Counted from the stretch's first letter, positions 26,255 through 34,765 are shown. The stretch is DNA of 43,085 nucleotides from an uncultured Butyrivibrio sp. (GCA_946623755.1 CAMORK010000016.1:1-43085); one strand, 5' to 3'. Notes: a model not told the origin generated them from the letters alone. A program made the numbers and translations.

Positions 26255-28078
26255 GATTTTATACATCTGCTCATCTGCAGCATTGATAGCTTTGTTAAGA
26301 TCAAATTCACCGTCAAACCTGGTGACATGAACTCCGATGCTGGCTGAGATCTTAATGCCAAGTCTCTCGGTGTCTTTTTTCAGGTCTTCATCAATGCCTG
26401 CTTTTATCTTATCCGGATCGCAGGGACCAATGATAAGAGCAACCATTTCGTCGCCTCCATGTCTAAGACACAGTGTATTTTCCGGACAATTTTCTTTTAA
26501 CCTTGTGGCCACTGCCTTGATGGCTTTATCACCTGCAGAGTGTCCAAAGTTATCATTAATCTTCTTCAGGCCGTTTAAGTCTGCCATGATGACCGTTACG
26601 TCTTTTCCCAGATTAGAAGGATCTTCCTTTATATCCTCATACTTGGAGTAGAAGGCAAGCCTGGTATAAAGACCTGTAAGAGCATCGTTCTGGTACATCC
26701 GCTGGATCTTGTCCCTGATAAAGAGCTGGTAGCGCATGTTTATATAACTTCCAAGACCCATGCTGATGGTGCTGGTAAGAGAGGCTGTCTTGGAATAGTC
26801 GATCATCTCATATCCTTGAAAAGAGTAGCATATAAATCCCGGAGATTTACTCATATACTCCAGGGCGTTGAAGATAAGAGGATAACCTGTTTCAAGAAGC
26901 TCTGTAAGATGAGGAGCTACGCAGTTTGGATCAAAAGGAGTTACTCTGTCTTCATCGATATAGGAGTCATAGATAAGAACCTTATCGGTGTTGTCTGTGT
27001 CCTCCAGGAAATAGTTCACTTCCTCGTTGAGGCAGGCAGCGTCAAGGACAATGCACATATTGTTTGAAATAGGGCTTCGCAGGTAGTCAAGGCAATCCTC
27101 CAATGTTTCACTGCTGATGATCCTTGATGTAAAGTCCTGCATGATATGGATATCATCCTGGTGATGATAGAATCTGTTGTTAAAGCTGTGAACGGCAGAG
27201 ATGGCACTGGGAGTGCGGCGTGGACATCCGCAGGATTCATTTGGCTTGAACTCCGGAACGACATCAATGCGGCGCAGGGGTTTGCCCTCATAAGCATCTT
27301 TTACTATCTCAAAGACAGCCCTGGCAAGATCTATACTGCTGCATTTGGCTGTAGTTATACCGGGAGTTGCCAGCGAAGCTTCGTCAATGCCGTCAAACCC
27401 GGTAACCATTACTTCACCCGGAACCATTTTCAGGTGAGTGGTGAGGACGTCACAAACATTTATCGCCATGATATCGTTGGCGCAGATGATCGCATCCGGA
27501 AGCACGTCTCTTTTTAAAATCTCCTCGGTTGCTGCTCTGGAAGGAACAGACCAGAAGTCTCCGTAGCTGAGCATTGTGTCATCAAAGGGGATATTGTTAT
27601 CGGCAAGAACCTCTTTGAAAACCTCAATACGCTCGTTGGAGAATTTATTCTCACGTTTGCCGGCCATAAAGTGTGGGCGGATCGCCCCATGATCTTCAAT
27701 AACATGTCTTACGACAGTTTCAAAGCCTGTTCTGTAATCGAAGTTAACAGTAAATACCCCTTCGTATTCACCGTCTATGACAATGACAGGAACCTCAGCT
27801 TTTTTGGCGTTATCAATGATCTTAAGAACAGTCTCCCTGCTCTTTATTTTTTCGTCCATTATCACGACAACATCAACTTTGTCAAAGGGAATAAGATCGT
27901 ATACCGAAGTCTCTGCAAGGAAGCCACACTTATTACCGATCTCGGCATTAATGGTATAGACAAAAAGATGGGAGTTCAGCTTTTTTAGCAAGTCGTTGAA
28001 CTCTGTAATAAAAGTAAATACCTGGGAATCATGTATTCTATATGTGCATAGAGCAACGATTTTTTTACCGTCTATCAT
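26237..28078 (-). CDS. LacI-type ligand-binding sensor fused to GGDEF diguanylate cyclase
   Basis: 613 residues. Residues about 5-285 have the periplasmic-binding-protein/LacI fold (DAIICANDIMAINVCDVL, VMVTGFDGIDEASLATPGITT) but no helix-turn-helix, signal peptide or TM, so it is a cytoplasmic sugar-type sensor. A linker with NESCGCP, common in LacI-type two-domain sensors, leads to a GAF-like region (about 310-440) and then the GGDEF domain (about 455-613). The active-site loop is GGDEM (541-545), which keeps the catalytic acidic residues. ADLNGLKKINDNFGH is canonical. No RxxD I-site. It probably couples an intracellular ligand to c-di-GMP synthesis. It is convergent with the EAL/GGDEF gene. 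Confidence 0.93.
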   Translation of the reverse strand: MIDGKKIVALCTYRIHDSQVFTFITEFNDLLKKLNSHLFVYTINAEIGNKCGFLAETSVYDLIPFDKVDVVVIMDEKIKSRETVLKIIDNAKKAEVPVIVIDGEYEGVFTVNFDYRTGFETVVRHVIEDHGAIRPHFMAGKRENKFSNERIEVFKEVLADNNIPFDDTMLSYGDFWSVPSRAATEEILKRDVLPDAIICANDIMAINVCDVLTTHLKMVPGEVMVTGFDGIDEASLATPGITTAKCSSIDLARAVFEIVKDAYEGKPLRRIDVVPEFKPNESCGCPRRTPSAISAVHSFNNRFYHHQDDIHIMQDFTSRIISSETLEDCLDYLRSPISNNMCIVLDAACLNEEVNYFLEDTDNTDKVLIYDSYIDEDRVTPFDPNCVAPHLTELLETGYPLIFNALEYMSKSPGFICYSFQGYEMIDYSKTASLTSTISMGLGSYINMRYQLFIRDKIQRMYQNDALTGLYTRLAFYSKYEDIKEDPSNLGKDVTVIMADLNGLKKINDNFGHSAGDKAIKAVATRLKENCPENTLCLRHGGDEMVALIIGPCDPDKIKAGIDEDLKKDTERLGIKISASIGVHVTRFDGEFDLNKAINAADEQMYKIKKQSK

Positions 28079-28097
28079 AGAAATTACCTCTGAAAAA

Positions 28098-28106
28098 ATT
28101 ATATCA
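28098..28106 (-). promoter_or_regulatory. Extended -10 promoter of the LacI-sensor-GGDEF gene
   Basis: On the reverse strand TGATATAAT, preceded by TTTTG, gives an extended -10 about 20 bases before the start codon, just downstream of the terminator of the preceding reverse gene. Confidence 0.5.
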
Positions 28107-28107
28107 C

Positions 28108-28141
28108 AAAAAACGTGGAGTGATATTTCTCCACGTTTTTT
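28108..28141 (-). terminator. Terminator of the reverse Fe-S aldo/keto reductase gene
   Basis: AAAAAACGTGGA (28108-28119) and TCCACGTTTTTT (28130-28141) form a perfect 12-bp inverted repeat, 13 bases beyond the stop codon. T-runs are present for both strands. Confidence 0.88.
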
Positions 28142-28154
28142 ACAATATTTTTCA

Positions 28155-29336
28155 TCAGGATCTCAGCATAAACTTTCTCACCAGATTTATTCCGATCTTA
28201 TATGGAAGTGGCCGGATCACCCTGTCAGCTTCCTTGAGCTTCTCCCTGATCGGAATGCTCTGAGGACAATGCTGTTCACACTTTCCGCAGCCGATGCACT
28301 GAGTGGCAAAGGCCGGATCCTTTTTAAGCCCGACATACTGGGCATACTCAAATCTGGCTGCCGATTTGCCCTCCACTGTGGTCATGTTGTAGCTCCTGAA
28401 AAGGGCAGGAATGTCTACTCCTTTTGGACATGGCATACAGTATCTGCAGCCGGTGCAGCCGACAAGTTCGGTCTCAGAGATTATCTGTTTTACCTTGTCT
28501 ATGACTTCAAAATCTTTTTCGGTAAAAGAGTCTGCCTTTGCCGAAGATGCGATCCTGCAGTTTTCTTCTACCATCTCGATTGAATTCATTCCGGAAAGAA
28601 CACAGGTTACTTCCTTCTGGTTCCAAAGCCAGCGAAGTCCGTATTCTGCAGGGGTGTAACCGTTGTCCTGGGAAGCTATAAGCTCTTTTGCCTTCTCCGG
28701 AAGCTGGTTTACAAGCTTACCTCCGCGAAGAGGCTCCATGATAACAACAGGGATATTCTTTTCTGCTGCATGCAAAAGACCCTTTCTTCCGGCCTGAGTG
28801 TGCTCATCCACATAATTGTACTGGATCTGGCAGAAGTCCCAGTCGTACGCATCAAGGATTCCAATGAAATCCTCTGTGTTTCCGTGATATGAAAAGCCGA
28901 TGTTCCTGATCTGGCCTGATGCCTTCTTCTCAGCCACCCACTCTCTGATACCGACGTTCTCAAGCTTGTTCCACTGGTTCATGGCAGTCATATGGTGCAT
29001 GAGATAGTAGTCAACATGGTCGGTGCGAAGGCGCCTGAGCTCCTCGTCAAAATACTTATCAAGTGCAGCTCTGCTTCCCACAAGATACTGCGGAAGCTTG
29101 GTCGCAATGTTTACCTTGTCCCTTATGCCGTTTCTCTCAAGAATCTCGCCAAGCGCTGCTTCGCTTCCCGAATAAACATAGGCAGTATCATAATAATTGA
29201 CGCCGGCGTTGAAAGCCGCCATGATCTCTTTTTCTGCCTTATCAATGTCAATGCCGCCACCTTTGGTGGTGAATCTCATACATCCGTAGCCCAGAATTGA
29301 TATGGGCTCTCCCGATTTACTCTGCCTGTATTCCAT
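28155..29336 (-). CDS. Aldo/keto reductase with C-terminal 2x[4Fe-4S] ferredoxin domain
   Basis: 393 residues from the ATG at 29336; AGGAAGGA upstream favours this over a longer frame from 29396. The AKR barrel (about 1-285) has YYDTAYVYSGSE (Asp, Tyr), ATKLP (Lys) and YLMHH (His). The C-terminal part has two ferredoxin-like clusters, CTGCRYCMPCP and CIGCGKCEQHCP. This family (COG1453) is cytoplasmic, common in anaerobes, and presumably links NAD(P)H or ferredoxin to a carbonyl substrate; physiological substrates are mostly unknown. It is divergent from a paralogue at 29560 and has its own terminator. Confidence 0.93.
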   Translation of the reverse strand: MEYRQSKSGEPISILGYGCMRFTTKGGGIDIDKAEKEIMAAFNAGVNYYDTAYVYSGSEAALGEILERNGIRDKVNIATKLPQYLVGSRAALDKYFDEELRRLRTDHVDYYLMHHMTAMNQWNKLENVGIREWVAEKKASGQIRNIGFSYHGNTEDFIGILDAYDWDFCQIQYNYVDEHTQAGRKGLLHAAEKNIPVVIMEPLRGGKLVNQLPEKAKELIASQDNGYTPAEYGLRWLWNQKEVTCVLSGMNSIEMVEENCRIASSAKADSFTEKDFEVIDKVKQIISETELVGCTGCRYCMPCPKGVDIPALFRSYNMTTVEGKSAARFEYAQYVGLKKDPAFATQCIGCGKCEQHCPQSIPIREKLKEADRVIRPLPYKIGINLVRKFMLRS

Positions 29337-29456
29337 AACCTGAATTCCTTCCTGAAAATTAACATAAATATGCTGGCACGCGCAATATAATTGCATAAAA
29401 TATATGTATTATTATATAATATTAACCGGTCATATTCAAGGTAATAATCATGGCAA

Positions 29457-29488
29457 TATGACAAAATATGAAGTGGGTTATGACAAAA
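29457..29488. promoter_or_regulatory. 22-bp-spaced direct repeat TATGACAAAA between divergent reductases
   Basis: TATGACAAAA occurs at 29457-29466 and 29479-29488, exactly 22 bases apart (about two helical turns). It lies upstream of a possible -10 TATGAT (29516-29521) for the forward reductase. The geometry suits an activator that binds direct repeats. No regulator gene is adjacent. Confidence 0.4.
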
Positions 29489-29559
29489 ATAGCAGTGTAT
29501 TTTTATGCGAATTGATATGATAAAATATTATGAAATGATGGTATAAAAGGAGAATGACT

Positions 29560-30681
29560 ATGAGCATTGATCTGAGCAAGATGCCAAAGCTTGGCTTTGG
29601 ACTTATGAGACTGCCTGAAAATGACGGTGTTATCGATCATGAGCAGGTATGCAGAATGGTAGACAAGTATCTCGAGGCAGAGCTGACCTATTTTGATACT
29701 GCCTATGTTTATCACGGCGGAAAGAGTGAAGTTGAGGCGAGAGAAGCTCTTGTTAAACGTCATCCCAGGGACAGCTTTACACTGGCAACCAAGCTTCCCG
29801 CATGGGAGATCAAGAAGGAAGAGGATGTCGAGAGAATCTTTAACGAGCAGCTTGAGAGAGCAGGTGTGGATTATTTTGATTTCTATCTGCTTCACTCCAT
29901 CGAGGAGGGAAACAATTACGATACTTATGTTAAGTACAACTGCTTTGAGTGGGGCGTTAAGAAAAGAGAAGAGGGCAAGATAAAGCACTTCGGATTCTCG
30001 TTCCACGGAAGCCCCGAGCTTCTTACAGAGATCGTTGATAATCACCCTGAGATTGAATTCGTACAGATCCAGTACAATTATCTGGACAGAACAAATCCTG
30101 TTGTAAGAAGTCAGGAGCTCTATGAGATTCTCCGTGCAAGAAACATCCCTATGGTCATCATGGAGCCTGTCAAGGGCGGAGCTCTTGCCAAGATGGTACC
30201 TGAGGCAGAGGCAATGTTTAAGGCGAAGAGACCTGATAAATCAGTAGCTTCCTGGGCTCTCAGGTTCGTAGCTTCCCAGCCGGGGATCATGACTATCCTT
30301 TCAGGTATGTCAGATGAGACACAGATGGAGGATAACTTAAATACCTTTAAGAACTTCGAGCCTCTTACAGATGAGGAAACAGCTGTAGTAAATGAAGTTA
30401 CTGCAAAGCTCCTTGAGGTTCCTCAGATCGGATGTACAGCTTGCAAGTACTGTACTCCCGGATGCCCTATGCAGATCAGCATTCCTGATGTATTCAGGAC
30501 TATCAATACACTGCGCCGTACTCCGGATGACTGGAGATCCAAGAACTTCTATTCAGGTCTTATCCAGAGAAGCGGAAAGGCATCCGACTGTATTGCCTGT
30601 GGCCAGTGTGAGGGTGTATGTCCTCAGCATCTTCCTATCATAGATCTTATGAAGGAAGCTGCGGAAATACTGGGACAGTAA
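29560..30681 (+). CDS. Aldo/keto reductase with C-terminal 2x[4Fe-4S] ferredoxin domain, second copy
   Basis: 373 residues from ATG 29560. AAGGAGA ends one base before an in-frame ATG at 29554, so the second ATG is the workable start. Catalytic residues lie in YFDTAYVYHGG, ATKLP and YLLHS; the His position is kept. Fe-S clusters are CTACKYCTPGCP and CIACGQCEGVCP. It is paralogous to the divergent gene at 28155 but not a recent duplicate. The NhaC gene follows 25 bases later with no terminator, so reductase, antiporter and GTPase may be cotranscribed. The functional link is unclear. Confidence 0.93.
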   Translation: MSIDLSKMPKLGFGLMRLPENDGVIDHEQVCRMVDKYLEAELTYFDTAYVYHGGKSEVEAREALVKRHPRDSFTLATKLPAWEIKKEEDVERIFNEQLERAGVDYFDFYLLHSIEEGNNYDTYVKYNCFEWGVKKREEGKIKHFGFSFHGSPELLTEIVDNHPEIEFVQIQYNYLDRTNPVVRSQELYEILRARNIPMVIMEPVKGGALAKMVPEAEAMFKAKRPDKSVASWALRFVASQPGIMTILSGMSDETQMEDNLNTFKNFEPLTDEETAVVNEVTAKLLEVPQIGCTACKYCTPGCPMQISIPDVFRTINTLRRTPDDWRSKNFYSGLIQRSGKASDCIACGQCEGVCPQHLPIIDLMKEAAEILGQ

Positions 30682-30706
30682 ATAGTGTATAAGGGGGAGA
30701 AATAAT

Positions 30707-32233
30707 ATGTTTGTAAACAGCTTCTGGTCACTTTTGCCGGCGATAATTGCCATCGCTCTGGCACTCATTACCAAAGAGGTTTATTCATCTCTGTTTATCG
30801 GTATTGTTGTGGGTGGACTGCTCTATTCGGGCTTTTCATTCACCGGAACGATAGAACACGTCTTTGTGGACGGTATGATCACCCAGCTCTCCGACAGCTG
30901 GAATGTGGGTATTCTCATATTCCTTGTGGTCCTCGGAAGTATGGTAATGCTCATGAACCGTGCCGGAGGCAGTGCAGCTTTCGGAAAATGGGCCGTAGAG
31001 CACGTTAAGACCAAGGCAGGTGCTCAGATCGCCACAATTCTTCTCGGTGTTCTCATCTTTATCGATGATTACTTCAATTGCCTCACAGTAGGATCGGTTA
31101 TGAGTCCTCTCACAGACAAACACAAGATCTCAAGAGAAAAGCTCGCGTACCTCATTGACGCAACAGCAGCACCTGTCTGCATCATTGCGCCTATTTCTTC
31201 GTGGGCCGCAGCGGTTACGGGTTTCGTTGACGGGGCAAACGGACTTACTCTTTTCGTAAGGGCTATTCCCTATAATTTCTATGCGCTGTTAACAATAGCA
31301 ATGATGTTTACGCTTACTATTGCTGACTTCGACTTTGGTCCCATGAAGAAGATCGAGAGAGATTCGTTAAAAGAGCTCAAGGACAAGGCAGCAGGCATTG
31401 AGCCAAGCTCAAGTATGACCGGTGCTACCGATCAGCCTCATCCGCCGGTATCTGCAAAAGGAAAGGTTATACACCTTGTACTTCCTATCGCAGCTCTTAT
31501 CATCTGCTGTATCATCGGAATGATCTATACAGGCGGATTCTTTGAGGGGGCGAGTTTTATCGATGCTTTCTCAAATTCGGATGCTTCGGTGGGACTTGTT
31601 TACGGCTCTGTTGCAGCTCTTTTGATAACACAGATATTCTTTATGGCAACAAGAGTGCTGAACTTTACAGAGTGCATGAATACTATTTCGGAAGGATTCA
31701 AGAGTATGGTTCCCGCCATCCTCATCCTTACCTTTGCATGGACACTGAAGTCTATGACTGATTCCCTTGGTGCAGCTGACTATGTTGCGGGACTGGTTCA
31801 GAATGTTGCCGGCAACGGAGCATTTATGAATATCCTTCCGGCAATCGTATTCGCAGTGGGCGCATTCCTTGCATTTGCTACAGGTACTTCCTGGGGAACA
31901 TTTGGAATTCTGATTCCTATTGTTGTTAATGTTTTTGGCGGAGATATGAATAATGAGCTTATGATCATTGCTATTTCTGCATGTATGGCTGGCGCTGTCT
32001 GCGGAGATCACTGTTCACCGATTTCCGATACAACTATCATGGCAAGTGCCGGTGCTCAGTGCAATCATATCAGTCACGTTTCAACCCAGCTTCCTTATGC
32101 ACTTACAGCAGCCGCTGTTTCCATGGTAGCTTACATCTTTGCCGGATTTATCAGAAACTGGATCATCTGCCTGCCAATAGGTATAGCACTTATGGTAGTT
32201 ACACTTCTTGCAATCAAAAAGGCAGATGTTTAG
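30707..32233 (+). CDS. NhaC-family Na+/H+ antiporter
   Basis: 508 residues with about 11-12 TM helices. It carries the NhaC/ArsB-superfamily segment IDDYFNCLTVGSVMSPLTD, and later FLAFATGTSWGTFGIL and GDHCSPISDTTI, which are hallmarks of this group. GGGGGAG precedes the ATG. It should exchange Na+ for H+ at the membrane; some members with this pattern exchange malate/lactate or amino acids instead, so substrate is moderately sure only. It is followed 10 bases later by the CobW-like gene. Confidence 0.9.
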   Translation: MFVNSFWSLLPAIIAIALALITKEVYSSLFIGIVVGGLLYSGFSFTGTIEHVFVDGMITQLSDSWNVGILIFLVVLGSMVMLMNRAGGSAAFGKWAVEHVKTKAGAQIATILLGVLIFIDDYFNCLTVGSVMSPLTDKHKISREKLAYLIDATAAPVCIIAPISSWAAAVTGFVDGANGLTLFVRAIPYNFYALLTIAMMFTLTIADFDFGPMKKIERDSLKELKDKAAGIEPSSSMTGATDQPHPPVSAKGKVIHLVLPIAALIICCIIGMIYTGGFFEGASFIDAFSNSDASVGLVYGSVAALLITQIFFMATRVLNFTECMNTISEGFKSMVPAILILTFAWTLKSMTDSLGAADYVAGLVQNVAGNGAFMNILPAIVFAVGAFLAFATGTSWGTFGILIPIVVNVFGGDMNNELMIIAISACMAGAVCGDHCSPISDTTIMASAGAQCNHISHVSTQLPYALTAAAVSMVAYIFAGFIRNWIICLPIGIALMVVTLLAIKKADV

Positions 32234-32243
32234 GAGTCATTAA

Positions 32244-33227
32244 ATGGTCAAAATTGATCTGATAACGGGTTTTCTCGGATCAGGGAAAACGACATTCATC
32301 AAGGAATATGCAAGGTATCTCATCTCTAAGGGCGAGAGGATCTGCATAATAGAAAATGATTACGGAGCCGTGAACATCGACATGGTGATGCTTCATAACC
32401 TTTTGGGGGATAACTGTAACCTGGAGATGATCGTGGGCGGAGACGGAAAAGAGGCCCACAGAAGGCGCTTCAGGACCAAGCTGATCTCCATGGGTATGAG
32501 CGGATATGACAGAGTGCTCATTGAACCTTCGGGTATCTATGATGTGGATGAGTTCTTTGATGTCCTTTATGACGAACCATTAGACAGATGGTACGAGATA
32601 GGAAATGTTATTTCACTGGTGGATGCTGAGGCTGTCTTTGATCTTGGTGACTTTGAGAGATATATCTTTATGTCAGAGATCGCCTGCGCCGGGAAGCTCG
32701 TCTTTTCCAAGATCAGGGAAGATTCTGATGCCGGAGCGGTTTTGGATGCTGTCAATAAGATCATGGAGGAGTTTGGAGGCAGGAAATTTGATGCCGAAAA
32801 AGACATTATCTTTAGATCCCCCGGTGCTGCCGGACATGATGGGAAAAACCCCTTTGAGCTTTTAACGACAGAGGATTTTGATGGTCTTTTAAGATGCGGC
32901 TATCGCCATGCGTCCTATGTCAAGCTTCCGATAGAAGATAAGCAGTTTACACCGCTTTTTTACTTCGATGTGGCTATGCCTTCAGATAGGCTGCAGGAGA
33001 TAGCTAAAGGTCTTTTGACCGATAAGAAGGCAGGCCATGTTATCAGGATCAAGGGCTTTGTGCAGATATCGCCGGATTCTCAGGTGGAACTTAACGCCAC
33101 GGAAAAAGAGATTAAGACTACGCCCATTATCAGCAGCAGAAATGTGCTTATTGTCATCGGCGAAAGACTGGACAAGCAATACATTAACAGTATCTTTAAG
33201 GACTACTGCTCAGTGGTGTCATTGTAG
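32244..33227 (+). CDS. CobW/COG0523-like G3E GTPase lacking the CxCC metal motif
   Basis: 327 residues. Walker A is GFLGSGKTT (9-17), a switch-like ENDYGAVNID follows, and EPSG stands at the ESTG position of G3E GTPases. COG0523 proteins normally carry a CxCC motif in switch I/II for Zn2+, Ni2+ or Co2+ transfer. Here the equivalent place reads MIVGGDGKEAHRRRF with no Cys. The C-terminal half (about 215-327) keeps a CobW_C-like beta region (AGHVIRIKGFVQI). It may be a non-metal G3E GTPase or use different ligands. AGGAGT overlaps the preceding stop codon, so it is coupled to the antiporter gene. Confidence 0.85.
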   Translation: MVKIDLITGFLGSGKTTFIKEYARYLISKGERICIIENDYGAVNIDMVMLHNLLGDNCNLEMIVGGDGKEAHRRRFRTKLISMGMSGYDRVLIEPSGIYDVDEFFDVLYDEPLDRWYEIGNVISLVDAEAVFDLGDFERYIFMSEIACAGKLVFSKIREDSDAGAVLDAVNKIMEEFGGRKFDAEKDIIFRSPGAAGHDGKNPFELLTTEDFDGLLRCGYRHASYVKLPIEDKQFTPLFYFDVAMPSDRLQEIAKGLLTDKKAGHVIRIKGFVQISPDSQVELNATEKEIKTTPIISSRNVLIVIGERLDKQYINSIFKDYCSVVSL

Positions 33228-33241
33228 ATCATAGAGTAAAA

Positions 33242-33320
33242 ACTGCCATCAGGCAGTATCGGCAAAGATTATTCGGATAGACAAATGGGAGCCTTTGCCT
33301 GGCAAAGACTCCCATTTTAT
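33242..33320 (+). terminator. Tandem hairpins ending the antiporter-GTPase operon
   Basis: A small hairpin, ACTGCC/GGCAGT (33242-33257), is followed by a strong one. In it, AAATGGGAG (33283-33291) with CTTTGCC pairs to GGCAAAG with CTCCCATTT, ending in TTTTAT at 33320. Confidence 0.85.
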
Positions 33321-33358
33321 GAGGGTTGTGTCATGTGGAGTGTGTAGTGAAAAGCAAA

Positions 33359-33676
33359 TTAAAGTGCCTCATCAAGCATTTTAGCAAGTGCTGACTGAGA
33401 CATAGCCCCTGTCTGGCTGTTTACAACTTCACCGTTCTTGAAAACCATGAAGCTGGGTATTGACATTACACCATACTTGGCTGCAATAGCGTTGTTCTCA
33501 TCAACGTTGAGCTTGCCGATCTTGATCTTGCCGTCATATGACTCTGCCATCTTCTCGACAACAGGCATCATCATCTTGCAGGGTCCGCACCAGTCAGCGT
33601 AGAAATCTACGAGAACAGGTGTGTCGCTTCCAAGTACTTCTGTATCGAAATTTTCTTCTGTGAATCTATATTCCAT
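33359..33676 (-). CDS. trxA: Thioredoxin
   Basis: 105 residues, the normal thioredoxin length, with redox motif WCGPC (29-33). The cis-Pro is in MSIPSFMVF, and conserved DFYADW precedes the motif. It is a cytoplasmic dithiol reductant. GGAGG is about 8 bases before the ATG. The upstream region to 33838 is shared with a truncated DUF3990 ORF and contains a 26-bp inverted repeat that could regulate it. No thioredoxin reductase gene is nearby. Confidence 0.97.
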   Translation of the reverse strand: MEYRFTEENFDTEVLGSDTPVLVDFYADWCGPCKMMMPVVEKMAESYDGKIKIGKLNVDENNAIAAKYGVMSIPSFMVFKNGEVVNSQTGAMSQSALAKMLDEAL

Positions 33677-33748
33677 ATTGATAACCTCCTGAATTACTGT
33701 GTGTTGTTAGTGGTTGTTGTTTTGTTGTGATGTTAATGTAACATACAA

Positions 33749-33774
33749 CAATTTAATTGTCAACAATTAAATTG
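33749..33774. promoter_or_regulatory. Perfect 12-bp inverted repeat operator candidate upstream of thioredoxin
   Basis: CAATTTAATTGT, CA, ACAATTAAATTG: a 26-bp near-continuous palindrome whose core TTGTCAACAA resembles MarR-type boxes. It overlaps the -35 box (33772-33777) of the rightward promoter, so binding would block it. Confidence 0.6.
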
Positions 33775-33799
33775 CAAATAATTTCAAAAATGTTATAAT
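33772..33799 (+). promoter_or_regulatory. Promoter of the DUF3990 stub
   Basis: TTGCAA (33772-33777), 16-base spacer, TATAAT (33794-33799) with TG extension (33791-33792). It is followed by AAGGAGGT at 33823-33830 and ATG at 33838. Confidence 0.7.
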
Positions 33800-33837
33800 A
33801 AGGGTGTAACCGCCGATGAAATAAGGAGGTAACCAAT

Positions 33838-33993
33838 ATGATAAAAGTCTTTCATACAGGATATGAAGAGATAAAAGAACCTGATGTTTACAGAGGTCGC
33901 AAAAATGCCGATCTGGGACAGGGTTTCTATACAACAGACAATAGTGAGTTTGCAAACAGATGGGCAAGGGAAAAGAATGGTTCCAATTATTAA
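33838..33993 (+). pseudogene. Truncated DUF3990-like protein (51 codons)
   Basis: A clean start (AAGGAGGT, ATG) encodes 51 residues that match, from memory, the N-terminus of DUF3990: HTGYEEIKEPDVYRGRKNAD, then LGQGFYTTDNSEFANRWARE. The fold is related to ADP-ribosyltransferases, and family members are usually 150 residues or more. The frame stops at 33991 after NGSNY, and the next gene's promoter follows at once, so the catalytic remainder is gone. The good promoter and RBS mean the stub may still be expressed. Either a 3' deletion remnant or a short functional peptide. Confidence 0.65.
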
Positions 33994-34008
33994 AATCTCC
34001 TGTATAAT
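33981..34008 (+). promoter_or_regulatory. Promoter of the membrane protein gene at 34054
   Basis: TTCCAA (33981-33986), 16-base spacer, TATAAT (34003-34008). It overlaps the last codons of the DUF3990 stub. Confidence 0.55.
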
Positions 34009-34053
34009 GAAGTTTATAAAAAATAAAACTTGTATTTGAAAGGGGAAACAAAA

Positions 34054-34743
34054 ATGGAAGAGATGGCAGTACTTGCAACACTTGGAGGATTCTTGATAGT
34101 TGTGTTTCTGATCCTGATTGCTCTTTATCTTGTGGATGCTATTGCAAGATACAAGTACCTTAAGGTTCGAAGCTATCAGAATCCCTGGATGGGATTTATT
34201 CCGATAGCAAACATTTATGCATGTGTAGAAGCTACATACGGACCTGTTAATTACATCAACCTTTACGGTTGGAGAGCACCGTCAACACTTATTAAGCTCT
34301 GGGGCATTGTTACATATGTATTAAGTATTGTATGTAATCAGATCCCATATATTGGCGGAGTTCTTTCTTTACTGGTTACAATCATTAACATAGCAGTTCT
34401 GGTTCAGATCTTCAGGGATATGATGGAGAGACTTGATGATCCTCAGACATTAGGATTTGCAGTTCTTGCTAACATTATCAGTATCATTGCCAGCATTAAG
34501 CTTCTTACCACAGCAGGGAGCAGAGTAGCAGGATCACAGAACTGGCAGGCAGATCCAAGAGTTCTTGAATCTCAGAAAGTAATTGACGGACCGCTAAGCT
34601 TCATGAACGGATCAAACGGTGGAGCACAGGCAGGCTACACATACACAGCACCCGAAGCTCCTGAAGCACCCGTTGCACCCGAGGCACCTGCAGCTCCTGC
34701 TCAGAACTCCACAACAGACGATACAAATCAGAATCAGCAGTAA
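34054..34743 (+). CDS. Small integral membrane protein with Pro/Ala/Glu-rich tail
   Basis: 229 residues from ATG 34054, preceded by AAAGGGGAAA. The longer frame from 34030 lacks an RBS. Four hydrophobic segments occupy residues 8-155, with a short conserved-looking cytoplasmic loop (ARYKYLKVRSYQNPWMGFIPIAN) typical of DUF5684-like membrane proteins. The C-terminal 50 residues are low complexity, with a PEAP/APAAP repeat and an Asn/Gln-rich end. Function unknown. It is monocistronic: own promoter, strong terminator. Confidence 0.85.
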   Translation: MEEMAVLATLGGFLIVVFLILIALYLVDAIARYKYLKVRSYQNPWMGFIPIANIYACVEATYGPVNYINLYGWRAPSTLIKLWGIVTYVLSIVCNQIPYIGGVLSLLVTIINIAVLVQIFRDMMERLDDPQTLGFAVLANIISIIASIKLLTTAGSRVAGSQNWQADPRVLESQKVIDGPLSFMNGSNGGAQAGYTYTAPEAPEAPVAPEAPAAPAQNSTTDDTNQNQQ

Positions 34744-34765
34744 TCGGCTGCATATATGAATTACA

